Source of the DNA: Maea johnstoni
Taxonomy: Eukaryota; Annelida; Polychaeta; Spionida; Magelonidae
NCBI GenBank assembly: GCA_963942565.1
Contig: OZ012694.1
Location: forward strand, 39,122,973 to 39,186,972
Direction: 5' to 3'
Length of the DNA: 64,000 nucleotides
Position 1 is the stretch's first letter. Each line of letters opens with the position of its first letter. The notes beneath the pieces were generated by a model. The model was not told the origin of the DNA. It saw nothing but the letters and a program-made list of their open reading frames with translations, and ran no database searches. This document shows positions 10,963 through 24,323 of this stretch, in pieces. The position numbers were made by a program, and so were the translations under genes.

Positions 10963-12400
10963 CTTTGCCTTTTCCGCTGCTGGTAAACTGGTCCAATTAA
11001 ACACTTCAAGTTGCTATGACGATAATGATATCAGGCACCTAATCGGGGTGTATTGCTTTATTTTATCAGCAATCCTATTGTAGAGCTATCCAGATACTCC
11101 AGGGTATAGTGATCCTGTTTTATATCCTAAGTGGTATCCAAAAATAAGGCACATGCACACTAGCGCAGGGAGGGTCAGCTTTCACAACCAAGTTGCGCTG
11201 GTGGTGGTAGAAGTAGTAGTGGTGGTGGTCACAGGTTGTTCACGAGACGAGCAATTATATATAGCACTTGGCCTAGCTCCTTAGCTTTGAATTCTCCTCT
11301 GCATTAACATCCACTATCGCAACACCGTGTTGACCAATGACCGAGATGACCGAGATGACCGAGACTGATGACTTCCCTGTTTTACACACACGCTTGAACG
11401 CCCTCTCTCTCACACTTGAGCACCCTCTTCCGAAGCTGACAATGATAACAAAACCGCCCACAGATAAATAACCCTGCACGCACAGTAACACTGAGACGTT
11501 TGAACGGAGGACGGAGGGAGAGACGGACTGCACTGTACACTGCAGCGGTAGCACTCACTGTGGTGCAGTACGATTTCCTTTTCCGTATGTTACAGTTTCA
11601 CTGCGATAAGTTCAGGCAGCGGGGGCCGGTGTAATCCTGGTTCCTCCTGGACGGCAGGCAGACGCACGGACAGACTGGTAGTCGTCGTAGAGATGCGGGG
11701 AGTAGATGATGACTGCTGCGGCGGGTTCCTAGCTGCAGTTCTAGTGTTGTGGTATACGTTGACTGGATTACAGCATAAGCCTGGTAGGAGTCATTCAAGT
11801 CGCTGCACCACTGGGGCTTAATTGGATTATTTGTCCTACAAGCCGAGCGAACCCCCATCCACGGCCAATTCACATAAATAATCCACAACGCCTCTCTCAA
11901 CAATTAACGTTATGGTATTTTGGGTTCCCCTGATTAAAATTTCATCGGTGACTCTTCTATGGGGATGATATTGAGGTGGTGCTGATAATTGAGTAGTATT
12001 GATAGCTTTAATGAGGATGGTAGAGGACTGTGTGGAATCCTCAGGCTGCGATGATGATGAATCGATGCCGCCGCCGCAAAATTCTACAGGTTTGACAGAG
12101 TTCGCTCGCCCTAGCCTACAAAATGCCAAATGTCCCATTGAGGACAATGATAAAACAGTTCTGCTCCTTCCCGTGCGGGTGATTCTATTGAGCAGGGCGA
12201 TCGGCCAATCTCTCCAATATTTATGCTCCCCTGAGTTTAATCCCTGCAATACTTCCAGTAAACTGAGCATTCTGCTTAACCAAGTGGGAACTTTCTCTCA
12301 GAATTTCATCATCAGTCACAACGCAAAACCTCTTCTCCACCTTTCTCTAACAACGGGCTAGATCCGTCTTGCTGGCTGCCTTTCATTTCTCGAGCTTCCC
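10963..12400. other. CpG-rich stretch, possible promoter and 5' UTR region
   Basis: CG dinucleotides and GC-rich words are frequent here, unlike the flanks. It holds short GGT/AGT triplet runs near 11200, a 9-bp TGACCGAGA repeat near 11340, and overlapping open frames of 93 to 144 codons on both strands with no domain I recognise. It could be the upstream region of the minus-strand exon candidate at 10899-10962, or a bidirectional promoter. Confidence 0.35.
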
Positions 12401-12679
12401 TAACTCTTACATTTCTATGCTATATGAGATACACCTGCAGAACTTAAACCAAACCCTTAAGTGTCTATGTTTTCATCCATTATCATAGATTTGTCAATTT
12501 TAGTAGCATAGATAAGCACGGCACCAGTTGATGGTACAATGATTGCCATTCAAATGGCACTTGTATGATTATTTCTGAAACAAGGCAATAAAAGTCGTGG
12601 GCTCATCATCAAGGCGACCCAGGTTGGTTTTATGATTGTATAATAACGAGATACATGTCCCTCAAATCAACCTCTATCA

Positions 12680-12995
<316 letters not shown>

Positions 12996-13023
12996 CTAGT
13001 CTAAGCACACATTATATGCTTAT

Positions 13024-13065
13024 AACCAGGAACAGTCAATGATATATCATTGACTGTTCCTGGTT
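13024..13065. repeat. Perfect 42-bp palindrome
   Basis: The 21-base left arm begins AACCAGGAACAGTCAATGAT and is followed with no spacer by its exact reverse complement, ending ACTGTTCCTGGTT. The centre lies between 13044 and 13045, midway between two (TA)n arrays. Confidence 0.95.
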
Positions 13066-13205
13066 TTAGCACACTCCTGTGTGTAGTTTTAAAAACGACT
13101 ATTGTATTACAGTAAGTAATAAGCACCTCGTAATCAAAGAGATTTATGATATGGTTCTTACTATTTTAAACAAACAATCCTTCTGACACACTTATGTATG
13201 TACTG

Positions 13206-14416
<1,211 letters not shown>

Positions 14417-14695
14417 CTTAGATGACCAAACACAAGTGGATTCGAAACCAGCCGGCTAACCTGAACATGCTAGCCTCAACCAGTGTCAACTAATAGCCCC
14501 CTAATAGCCCTAAATTGAAGCCCAGTCGATGGTGGAGACCAGGTTTCTCTGTAATGTAATCGATACGAGAGCCCTGATTGGTCCTTTTTCCCACGTGACC
14601 TCGTGCTGCTGCCAGTCAGCATGAGTCCAGCATCTTACTATAGTGCATATAGTAATTGATCTCTCGCTACATATCCATTCTTTTCTTTTTCCAAG
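14417..14695. mobile_element. Family C inverted-repeat element, copy 2
   Basis: CTTAGATGACCAAACACAAG at the left and ACATATCCATTCTTTTC...CCAAG at the right, with the family interior CTCTGTAATGTAATCGATACG and ATAGTAATTGATCTCTCGCTAC. 279 bp, non-coding. Confidence 0.7.
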
Positions 14696-14894
14696 GTATA
14701 AGGTATAGTAAAATATTCTTCTATTTCATTTTTGTATCAGTATTCAAATTCTACATATGTCCTGAAAAGAAGCTCTTTCAATTGGATCTAAGACTACAAA
14801 ACAATCCAAATAAAACTACCCTTAAGTTACCAAATGAAGCATATATGTAGAATGCAGTTTATGCTGAATTCCTACTCTTTTTTCAAAAGTGTGA

Positions 14895-14896
<2 letters not shown>

Positions 14897-14929
<33 letters not shown>

Positions 14930-14977
14930 ATAATAGTAATAATAATATTAATAATAATAATATTAACAATTATAATA

Positions 14978-15035
<58 letters not shown>

Positions 15036-15075
15036 TAATAATAATAATAACAATAATAATAATAATAATAATAAT
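14897..15075. repeat. Triplet microsatellite, (CTA)n then (AAT)n
   Basis: CTA triplets at 14897-14923, then AAT triplets with occasional ATG and AAC variants. The Ile- and Leu-rich frame through it is a repeat artefact. Confidence 0.95.
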
Positions 15076-16313
15076 GATAATCTTTATTTCACTAGGGTTT
15101 CACAGTCAAATACAGGATTTGATTTTCACTGTGGCCACAGAGTTAAAAATTGTTCTTCAAGGTATATTTTCTTGAATGATGAGAGAGCTAGATTCAATAA
15201 GTAATTCCAAGCACTTATGCACGGTTGGGTTAAGCTTGCTTTGACTGCTCTAAAAATATAAGCTAAACTATCTTTTTTATAATCCCATGCAGTTCTCCAA
15301 GGATTTACAGTTTCCAATTCCACTAGGAATTGCCTTCATTGATTCTGAAGGATAAACCTATTGATTATGTTTGATATAGATCAAATTGAATTTCTTTCTC
15401 AGGGGATCAGTTTCATGTCTAAAAAAATCTGGAAAAAGCTGATTTCACTAAGCATCTGATTCAAAGATTATACTTAAAGTAATTGTCAGTTACTTTTTTG
15501 CATCTTGTGGGTGGATCCCACTTTTTAAAATCAATAAGCATGAAGTTAAGTCTAGCCACTAATGGTCCACAAAAAATATATGTTATAAAATAGTACCCTC
15601 CTTAGAAATAGAGGCAAGTGCCTCTACTAAATGTACCTGCAGCATCCTAGAAAATCCTGGAATTTCCTGGGAGTATCCTAGGAATTTCTTGATTTCACCT
15701 GGTGGTCCATTGCAGTTAATATCTTTCTTGAAACCAAAACCTGCATGAATGTTCTTCAATGGGGTTTAAGCTATGTTTTAAGAAAATTGAACCTAAGGGA
15801 ATTTTAAATCAAAACAAATTAATTTTTAATCACCACCTGACTGATACTGTCTGCATATGCCAATCAAAGTCAGCAAACATTGCTGTGTGTCGCTGTCAAA
15901 CAACTTAAACCTGTATCATTAACAGATGTCAAGCTTTAATGCTGAAGGCATCAGGGGGCCAAGACCATGATGTGAGACGTAATTATATACGTACACACAT
16001 ACATGCATACATACATACATACATACATACATACATACATACGAATATACATATAGTCTAACAGTCTTTTTGGTATAACCTATTATGAGCTAAGTAGGAG
16101 AACTGCATGGAGAGTGTTTGTGGTACCTATGGCTGCAAACAGATGGCTGTCAGTTACAGGTAGTGGTGTAATAGTCCAAGCTTAAGGTTGCTGGCCACCA
16201 GCTGCTTACCAGGTATTACAGCATTAGGAGGGTAATCCCTGATGAGGTGATGATAGCACTAATTAATCACCCCACCTCAGGACAAGCCCTAGGCCCAGCT
16301 GAACAAGATGCTA
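15076..16313. other. Intergenic stretch with a family D fragment and a (CATA)n run
   Basis: 15638-15700 holds a short family D fragment (CCTGGAATTTCCTGGGAG). 15985-16045 is a CATA tetranucleotide run. Nothing else is recognised. Confidence 0.5.
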
Positions 16314-16530
16314 TTAACCCTTCCAATGCAGACGTTATACTTTTGTCCAAAGCACAAGGATGCAATGATTTTTGAAAACCCTCTAAACCCTGTCATGTTT
16401 GTATTCATTTGAAAGCTCTCGCTGAGTACTCTCATATGAGTACCCATGTGGCAGGGTTCCAATCATTTTTCAGGTTTTTTGCATCATTTTGTATTGGCCA
16501 AATTAGCCACCGGCATCAAGATGGTTGAGG
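16314..16530 (-). mobile_element. Family A piggyBac-like MITE, copy 3
   Basis: TTAACCCTTCCAATGC at 16314 matches the family right end in reverse. The interior GTCCAAAGCACAAGGATGC and GCCAAATTAGCCACC follow. The distal terminus is degraded. Confidence 0.8.
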
Positions 16531-16540
16531 GTACAATTTC

Positions 16541-16630
16541 CTTACCAAATGAAGCTGGGAATATCAAGGAATTCCAAGGATTATCCTTGGGAATCCTTAG
16601 ATTTCCTTGGGAATCTGAGGTACATTTTGC
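16541..16630 (+). mobile_element. Family D repeat
   Basis: CCTTACCAAATGAAGCTGGG opens it, followed by AAGGAATTCCAAGG and TTTCCTTGGGAATCTGAG, then TACATTTTGCAA. The ends form the family D inverted repeat. Confidence 0.65.
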
Positions 16631-17153
16631 AAATTATGTATTCCATTCTTGATAAGAGCTTCCATGAAAAATATCCTATGGAATTTTTATTGGAAGAAGG
16701 CAAAATAAATTACAATAGTTCAGAGAGTTGAGTCGTTGTATAGGTCTTTAATTGACATTTCTCCTTTATTTGGATATTTTCGAAAAAAGATGCCTTGAGT
16801 GGAAGATTTTACAAAAAATATTAAAAAGTCGCCAACAAGTGCTTGATACCTTTGAAAATGATTTAGAAAGAAAGCATAAATAACTAAAATGTCTCAAAGA
16901 GCGTTTAGCATGTTTATGGGTGATACAGGCATAAATAGGTTAATTTCCAAGACATCACTTCCTCCAAATGGACCACGATTGGCTTAAGCTACATCAGGTT
17001 TTACATATAGTATAGGATTACAGTGGTTTAGCAAGTGCTGGTAGCTTAGAAGGGAACCCAGGGATCAATTAGTATTGAACCATTAAGTGCAGGATGTCTG
17101 TGAGGAAAGTAACTAAACATGAATACTGCCTGCAGCCATTTAACAATGGCATA

Positions 17154-17375
17154 TTAACCCTTATGCTGCTGGTAGCTAATATGGCGAAAACAAAAAGATG
17201 CAAAAAACCTGAAAAATGACTGAAACCCTGGCAAATGGGTATACTCATTACTCATCTGAAAGCACTAAGAGAGAGCTATCCAATGAGTACCAACATGACA
17301 GGGTTTGGGTGTTTTTCAAATATATTTGCGTCATTGTGCTTTGGACGAAAGTAGCCTCGGCATTGGAAGGGTTAA
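17154..17375 (+). mobile_element. Family A piggyBac-like MITE, copy 4
   Basis: TTAACCCTTATGCTGCTGG left end and GGCATTGGAAGGGTTAA right end. 222 bp: the best plus-orientation example in the window. Confidence 0.9.
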
Positions 17376-17379
17376 GCGA

Positions 17380-17455
17380 TGCCCTTACCAAAGAAAGCTT
17401 TGCATACCAAGGATTTCCGGGATTTATCAGGGAAATTCCATGATTTCATAGGGAG
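17380..17455 (+). mobile_element. Family D repeat, partial
   Basis: CCCTTACCAAAGAAAGCTTTG opens it, then CAAGGATTTCCGGG and GGGAAATTCCATG. The right terminus is missing. It begins a few bases after the end of a family A copy. Confidence 0.5.
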
Positions 17456-17781
17456 TCTGACAGACAGCTACATTCACTAATGGAACTTGCCAAGAAATGT
17501 TACGATGAGAAAGATAACATACTGGCAAATATTCAAAACAGAAAAAATGGGAGATATTGTTTAATGCCTTAAAGATGAAATTAGTTGTGTTTTTTATGAA
17601 GGACTGCCTCTGCAAATTGAAATAATATATTCTAGCTGTCAGTTATTAATGCAGTGTGTCTAACTGAAAGTGGAGAACAATGGAAACTATGCAGTGAAAG
17701 AGAATGGCGACTGATCATGCATGGCCACTGAGGAACACGGGTTAATTCAATTTCTTTCCAATGCTGGCCCCATTTCCAATA

Positions 17782-17998
17782 TAAACCCTCTCCCTGCTGG
17801 TGGCTGGTCAACATAAAATGATGACAAAAACCTTGGAAATGACTGAAACCCTGGCACAATTGGGTACTCATCTGACAGTACTCAGCGAGAGCCTTCTAAT
17901 GATCGAATACCCACATGACTTAATGGTTCAGATGATTTTCATAAGTTTTTGAATTCTTGTGCATTGGACAAAAGTAACCTCAGCATCAGAAGGGTTAA
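17782..17998 (+). mobile_element. Family A piggyBac-like MITE, copy 5
   Basis: A diverged left end (TAAACCCTCTCCCTGCTGG), then the usual interior and AGCATCAGAAGGGTTAA at the right. Confidence 0.75.
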
Positions 17999-18489
17999 AG
18001 AAGGCAATGTTTTGTAGGATTTTGAGAATAAAAAATATATGCTATCTTAAAAGTACTCAACCTGTAAAGAATGGCATTTAAATCTAGCCCTCTACTTGAA
18101 ATAGGGGGGGGGGGGGTGTTTACAATGCGGAACCCTTATTTCAAGGTAGAATGAGCAAAGTTTTTATGGGATTTTGAGGCAAAGTAATTCATTGTGTAAT
18201 TCATTACTCACTAAGGCACTTAAAGTGGCCCTCTAGTTTAAATGGAGGTGATGGAATGATAATCCAGTGCTCCTAGCTATGTACCTTAGCAGCCATATTT
18301 GTTTGAATAAAATTTTTAGAGAGGTGATCTAATCTCAGTAGGCAGCAAAGGCTCAATACAGCCTACAGTGCCAAAATGAAATTTCAATTTTCATCACTTT
18401 TTCTGCCATATTTCAGCTTAATTTTAACATGTCAGTCGTAGCTGTCAATTTTGAATTTGAAATTTAGATTTTTCGTCATTTTTCTGCGA

Positions 18490-18665
18490 TGGTTCTGCAT
18501 AATAGTGAATATAGCCAGTTGTAAGTGGTGGAGGAAACTGGCAAAAACATTGAAAACGTCCACCTAGCCCTAATTCACTGTCAACTTTATCACATGTCTC
18601 AGGCAGGGCTTCGAACCTGGGCAGTGGTGAGAGACAGCGAGCAGCCAGTGATGACTCATCAAAGA
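18490..18665 (-). mobile_element. tRNA-derived SINE (family E), copy 2
   Basis: Read on the minus strand, box B is GGTTCGAAGC (plus-strand 18608-18617), preceded by the GACTCATCACTGGCTGCTCG head region. The body matches the copies at 50.0 and 60.6 kb (TGACAGTGAATTAGGGCTAGG). The head is partly degraded. A G-run of about 14 bases lies upstream near 18104. Confidence 0.65.
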
Positions 18666-18827
18666 GGGTGATATTTGAAAAACACCTGAAGAGCCATGGA
18701 TCGTCAAATCCAACATGAATAACAGTTTTAAGTGAAATATTTCTCAAAATAATTCTTTGTTTTTATAAATATTTCCATATGATTGTATAATAGACCAGAC
18801 CCTGGGTATGTTGTAGATGTAGATAGG

Positions 18828-19016
18828 TTCAACCTTTCGACACTGAGGGTACATTTATGCAATGCAAATAGTTTTTAAGACCATCTAAACCATGTCATGT
18901 AGGTAATCATAAGAGTACTTTCAAATAAGCACCCACGTGCCAGTTAATTAGTCATTTCCTAGCATTTTTCACATTTTTTGTATTGACCAAATTAGCCACC
19001 AGCAGCCAATGGGTCA
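18828..19016 (-). mobile_element. Family A piggyBac-like MITE, copy 6, degraded
   Basis: Diverged but colinear with the family in reverse: CATCTAAACCATGTCATG, GAGTACTTTCAAAT and CCAAATTAGCCACCAGCAGC. Confidence 0.65.
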
Positions 19017-19474
19017 AGCAAAATCCCTATGGGGAGAGTACTGACACTGTATCAATCACTCTTCTGAAGTCAGTGATCCAGAGTAACCCCGTCCCCTAGC
19101 CCCACTGGACCAGGAAAAGCTTCCTTTTACAAATGACTGATTTGTACGAGACTGACAGGAACATGGGAACATGTACCAATGCATCAGAGAGATGGAACCA
19201 GAAAGTGGTTTGGGTTTTGATTTGGAATTTGGTATGTCATCACTTTTTTACCATATTGTGGCTAAATTGTTACAAGCCATTTGTTAATATAGTATCATGA
19301 CAGGATAATATAATAAAAAATAATATAAGAATACATTACATAATAATAATATAATAACCAGTAGTTGAAAATGCAAAATTACCAACAACTCATAGTCACT
19401 GGCAACTTTCTCACTGTTACTGGACAGAACATTTGATGAATTACGGTGCATCTCTTTTACCAGATTATCTGACA

Positions 19475-19800
19475 TCGAATCAATTCTCAGTGTCCCCAGA
19501 TGGGAGCCTCTATGTTAGATCAAGCAGCATATCTGTCTTCTACTCTTTGGGTATTATCTCTGTGACTTAGGATTATCTGACCAATCCATTGTGTCCCCTG
19601 ATGTTGGTAGCTATAATGTTAGATCAAGCAGCATATCTGTCCTCATCTCTCTGGGTTCTATCTCTGTGACTGGATTATCTGACCAATCCATTGTGTCCCC
19701 TGATGCTGGCAGCTATGTTAGATCAAGGGCCATATCTGCCCTCATGACTCTCTGGGTTCTATCCCTGCAAATTGACTATCGGACCAATTCATTCTATATA
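19475..19800. repeat. Three-copy tandem repeat, about 100-bp period
   Basis: TTAGATCAAGCAGCATATCTG starts near 19515, 19619 and 19718. Units share CTGACCAATCCATTGTGTCCC. One unit chain stays open in frame, but periods of about 104 and 99 and its composition do not suggest a protein. Confidence 0.85.
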
Positions 19801-20254
19801 AGCAGTCCCTGTGGATACGATTCTTCTGCACATAGATTTGGACGAGCATGTAGCCAGCTTCAGTTCAGCGAACATCAAAGTGACGGTTATGTTTTCTCCA
19901 TGGGGAAATAATTGTCCTTGAAGGTTGTATGGGATATTGCATGATTCCACTGGTAGCAGGGTCTCCTCTAGTTAATTATAAGGCCACATGCAGTGGTGTA
20001 CCATGTCAACCATGAAGAGAGGCGTCCTCATATGCCCTCTTTCCTTTATTCGAATCTAGCTGAGACGTCCTTGGAAATCCAGGAATTTTCCTAAAAATCC
20101 TTGTTATTTTAAGCTTTATTTGGTCAAACTATGCAACTTGTCATGCATGTTTGGTAAAGTGAACTAAGAAAAAGGTATTCTGAACAAACAAGTTTATACT
20201 ATCAGGAATGTTTATTCTAAAAATTCCCTGATACTATACTATTTCTACTACAAC

Positions 20255-20260
<6 letters not shown>

Positions 20261-20300
<40 letters not shown>

Positions 20301-20332
20301 GTGTGTGTGTGTATATATACACACACACATAC
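20261..20332. repeat. (TA)n and (TG)n/(CA)n palindromic microsatellite
   Basis: TA repeats run into TGTGTGTGTGTGTATATATACACACACACA, which is self-complementary about its centre. Confidence 0.9.
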
Positions 20333-20735
20333 ATGCAGAGGGTTGACCTTTGAGCCAACAATATGTCATTGCAATGGGACTTGATAACAGGTTGAAACTT
20401 CAATCAGCTCTTACAATTATACATCCATCATCTAATCAGCAATACACTAGCGACACCATAGAGGCAGTGCAATTCAATTAGATGAGATAACTAGGACTCA
20501 ATTAGGTCTAATTGAAGATGTTGAGTCACACAGCTGGTGATGCAGTGTTACACACTGGTCAGTTTAAATGCATACCAGATTTTATTTGCTTCACTTGGCT
20601 ATGGGACAACTATGCAAATTTGTAGCCTTAATATACAATGCCATTGTCCTCAAAAATGATTGCATTGACAAATAATTGGATTACCCTGAAAAATCTGCAC
20701 CTATTTGCAGTTGGTGTATCTGTTTAACCAAATCA

Positions 20736-20900
20736 GGGGTGTCCAACTGTCGCATTATCGCACCAGCGTGCGACAGAGATCTCGACAAGACAGAAACTCT
20801 TTTCGTACTGTTTGACTCAAGAGATTTTCGGAAAGCATGACCAAATGATTCTTTCAAAAGTCTCCCTTGCATTTGTGAATACAGATTGTACTAAGAAAGG
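20736..20900. other. Possible hAT-type transposon end
   Basis: CAGGGGTGTCCAACTG resembles the terminal inverted repeat common in hAT elements (CAGGGGTGTCCAA). A loose inverted match, TGTGGACACCCCGG, lies near 21140, but no 8-bp target duplication is visible. Weak call. Confidence 0.2.
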
Positions 20901-21035
20901 TGTAAACCCCATTTATTGATATCACCTCTAGCCCAGTTACCCTGGTCTTTATTATTGCTACAAACCTGTTATCATAGTGCCTTCTGATGGCAATATTCAA
21001 ACTGATTTTTTACACAGTGCCCACAAAATTAGCTG

Positions 21036-21133
21036 TGCTCCAGGACCAATTGTCCGTGCCCCAGGACCACTTGTCTGTGCTCCAGGACCAATTGTCTGTG
21101 CTCCAGGACCAATTGCCTTTGCTCCAGGACTCG
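21036..21133. repeat. 21-bp minisatellite, 4.7 copies
   Basis: Units of TGCTCCAGGACCAATTGTCTG start at 21036, 21057, 21078, 21099 and 21120 with few changes. As 21 is a multiple of three, frames stay open through it, but there is no flanking coding context. Confidence 0.9.
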
Positions 21134-21689
21134 AAAATGTGGACACCCCGGCCTGCAAATGTGTTGCCTTAACCCTTTCTGGGCATCCGGGGTTATAAGC
21201 TGTGTGTACCTTAAGGGCATTGCATGGTGCTACACGGAAGACTCCCTCGCCTGTCAGTTATTAAGTTGTCTATTTTAAGCAGTTAAAGCGCTGGAAGCTT
21301 TGACTGGCATTAACCTGCGGCCAGTCATAGATCCCCGCTATGTTACGTACTGCATAGCAATGATTTTGCCTGTAGACACTTTCAGTCTGTTTTCTCCCAC
21401 AGAGAACTGTCGGCGGCACGGCTCCCAATAAAACTATCCGAGACCCTGGGGCAGAGATAATGCACACTCCCCGTAATTTCACGCTCCCCCAAACTCACGC
21501 CAAGAACATCGCGAAACATGTCAGCTAAAAGACCTGGATAATCTGCAGCTTAACCCCATGCATCTGGTAGTTTATGTTTATGGGTCAGCTACAACAATGT
21601 TTGAAAATAGCCTTAAAGAATCAAAATACATTCACAAAATATTGGTAGAACTTGGGTTCCATTACTAATTGAAATTAAGATTGCGTAAG

Positions 21690-21900
21690 AAATCGTGAGA
21701 ATTTCCTAAGATAACCTGAGATTTTCCTCGGAAATCCTGAGCTTTTCCTAGGAAAATACTTTGATTTCCTTGGTACTTCAAGTTAGTTTTGTTCTGATTA
21801 ACACAAAGAATCATCATACTGAATGAATCTTAGAATCCCAAGGAATTCCTAGGTAAATACTATATTGTTTCTGAGGAAAATACCAGAATTTCTAAGGATG
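21690..21900. mobile_element. Family D repeat remnants
   Basis: Several GGAAATCCTGAG, TTTCCTAGGAAAAT and CCAAGGAATTCCTAGG words, with decayed ends. Nothing else is seen between 21134 and 22051. Confidence 0.4.
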
Positions 21901-22051
21901 CATGTTCAGTAACATTCACGAAGGTCCATGTATCTCTCTGTCAAAAAGTTTCAAAAATTTGTTTTTATTCAGAAGATATTCTAAAGATAGTCAGGCCATT
22001 TTGAGGGCGTTACAGGAATGAAATAGTTAAGTACTAAGTATTGAGGTGTAT

Positions 22052-22324
22052 CTTAGATGAATAAAAGAATGGATATGTAGTGACACATTATTTACTATAT
22101 GCGCTATAGTGAAGACCTGGCTATCCCAGGGGTCTCGAATCTGGCCTCAGTATGACGTCACTAGGAGACAAAGACTAATGAGAACTCTCGTATCGTTTAC
22201 ACTATAGAGAAAGCTGCACACCAACATGCGCATTACCTAACTTTTTGGTTATTCGCCACAGCCTGGTTGTAATTTTAGGTTGACTGGCTGGTTTCATATC
22301 CACTGGTTTTTTTATTCATTCAAG
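22052..22324. mobile_element. Family C inverted-repeat element, copy 3
   Basis: The left end CTTAGATGAATAAAAGAATG continues GATATG. The right end has TTCATATCCACTGG and TTTATTCATTCAAG. The interior includes CTCGTATCGTTTACACTATAG. 273 bp with no coding frame. Confidence 0.8.
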
Positions 22325-22342
22325 GTATTAAGTCAAAATTCC

Positions 22343-22590
22343 CCATGGCACAGCTGTACGGACCACAGTGACAGATTCCAGCTAAAAAAAATGTTAACAG
22401 GAAAGTTGTGAAGAAATCTTGAGGCGGCACTGGGTAGTGGCAATTAATAAGCCTTATTTCCCAAGTCACAGCTGTAACAACCACCATGACAGATTCCGGC
22501 TAAAAAAAAAGCTAACGGTAAAGTTGTGAAGAAATCTAGAGGCAGCTAGCAGTGTGTAGCGGTAATTAATAAGCGTTATTTCCCAGTGGT
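22343..22590. repeat. Two-copy tandem duplication, about 118-bp period
   Basis: CACAGCTGTA at 22349 and 22467 is followed in each by GACAGATTCC, AAAGTTGTGAAGAAATCT and GGCAATTAATAAG or GGTAATTAATAAG. Confidence 0.85.
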
Positions 22591-22688
22591 GGCCTGAACA
22601 CAGGTGTGGCTTTCTCCTGCATGCTAGCAGCATGAATGATACCACACAACTCAGCAACTTGACGAGCATTAACTTTCACTTCTAGTAA

Positions 22689-22909
22689 TTAACCCTTCCA
22701 ATGCTGAGGCTATTATCGTCCAAAGCATAAAGATGCAAAGTTTTTTGAAAAGCATCTAAAACCTGTTATGTTGGTGTTCATTAGATAGCTCTCACTGATT
22801 ACTCTCAGATGAGTACCCATATGCCAGGGTTCCAATCATTTTCAGTTTTTTTTGTGTCATTTAATTCATAATGCCAAAGTTAACCACCAGCAGCATAATT
22901 AAGGTTTAA
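22689..22909 (-). mobile_element. Family A piggyBac-like MITE, copy 7
   Basis: TTAACCCTTCCAATGCTGAGG left end. The other end is a slightly changed AGCATAATTAAGGTTTAA. Its final TTAA is also the first TTAA of the following family B element. Confidence 0.85.
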
Positions 22910-23283
22910 CCCATTCTTAATTATTAACTTAGTGGCAGAAAAAAAGCCTGACGTTTTGGGGAATATCTTATAGATAAAAGAATATATCAGAAAATATTTG
23001 ATAGAGAAATGTTGTGGAGAACCCAACTGACAACTCCTCCTCAAATATTTTCCTAATTCATGCTTTATTTTGAAGTTGTTGATAAAAGTGTCATAAATCC
23101 AGAAGGACTCAATTACGAGATGTTTAGGAGTGGAAAAAAGGCCTGACGTTTTGGGAAATATCTTATAAAGAAAAGCATATTTCAGAGAATATTTGATGGA
23201 GAACCCAACTGAAGTTTGATAAAAGTGTTGTAGAAGCAGAAGACACTTGGTAAGGAAAGCCATGAGGCATGAATGATTTATTT
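22906..23283. mobile_element. Family B element with internal duplication
   Basis: Starts TTAACCCATTC at the TTAA shared with the preceding MITE and ends at AGGCATGAATGATTTATT. An internal block with AAAAAGCCTGACGTTTTGGG is present twice (from about 22940 and 23125), making this copy longer than usual. Confidence 0.6.
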
Positions 23284-24323
23284 ACACTTGCAAATGGAGG
23301 TGGGTCTGACTCACATGTTGTGCTCTGTACTGGTATCAAGCCTCAGTGATTCACATTGATTTTTAACCCAATATGGCAGAAAAAGTGAGGAAATACAAAA
23401 TTCCAAACTCCAAAACCCATTCATGCTTATACCACTCTGTGAAATTGGATATGGATGCTTCAAACCATTTGAAATTACTAACATGGTATTGAGCATAAAT
23501 TGAGAAAATATTTGCCAAGGAGAGTTGGTTGTTCATCTGTAATATCAGTGCAGCACTGGGTCATCAAGGACTGGGCTGAAGAAAATAGAGCATGCCTATG
23601 GGCTGCAAGCAAGCCGGTTATATGAGTCCAGCCCTGCTATGACCTGAAACGAAGGTCACATATAAGATCTGCACGCTTCCAGTCCATCCGGATATTTGTC
23701 ATGCTGGTTTTAGAAAAAATATCTGCCTGTCCCAAAATTATCAAGGACGTCGAAATACTTTCGGTCAGTCACCAAAGAGTAAAGATTATAGACCATCCTA
23801 AATACCACTTCGAGCTTGAAATACCAAAGATTTCCTAGAATTTTCCAAGGAAAATCCTTATGAATTCCTGAGATATTTCAGATTCACTCCAAAGTGACAC
23901 CGAAAATTGTAAGGTTCCGTAAATTGAAATGAACCCATGGTGAGAATCAAATTGTTTGCTCGTTTTTCAAATAATTGTTTATCATGAATAGAAGGAAAGT
24001 AGCATAATAGTGTTATAGTAGCTCAATTCCTGACGGCGGGTTTCCTCCCTCAATAAACATTAACCACTGACTGCAAAGTAGCGTTTTCACAGCACCATCT
24101 GAATTAATGATAGCTTTATTCCTATAGGAAATTACAGCAACTTCAGATTAAACCTTAGAGAAATTAGCGTCATTTTTCATATGGCATGTGGCATTAAAAA
24201 TGATACCACCTACAGAGATTAACACTTTTTCCACACCTTCTAGAGTACTATGATAGTACTGCAGTACTATATCATATAAAATATATTTTTTCTATTACTA
24301 GTTTTTATTCTATTTGCTAGTTA
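23284..24323. other. Intergenic stretch with one family D fragment
   Basis: 23815-23890 has CCAAAGATTTCCTAG and CCAAGGAAAATCC words of family D. No coding or other structure is recognised. Confidence 0.4.

Noticed and set aside
11836-12361. Overlapping frames of 120 and 144 codons in the CpG-rich region
   Set aside because: CpG-rich DNA has few stops, the two strands overlap, and neither protein shows a motif. I keep only the region call.
14834-15175. Ile- and Leu-rich frame, and a similar minus-strand frame near 29484-29720
   Set aside because: Triplet microsatellites translated in frame.
20977-21198. Frame with a seven-residue APGPIVC repeat
   Set aside because: It follows from a 21-bp minisatellite; no flanking exon, signal or domain supports a protein.
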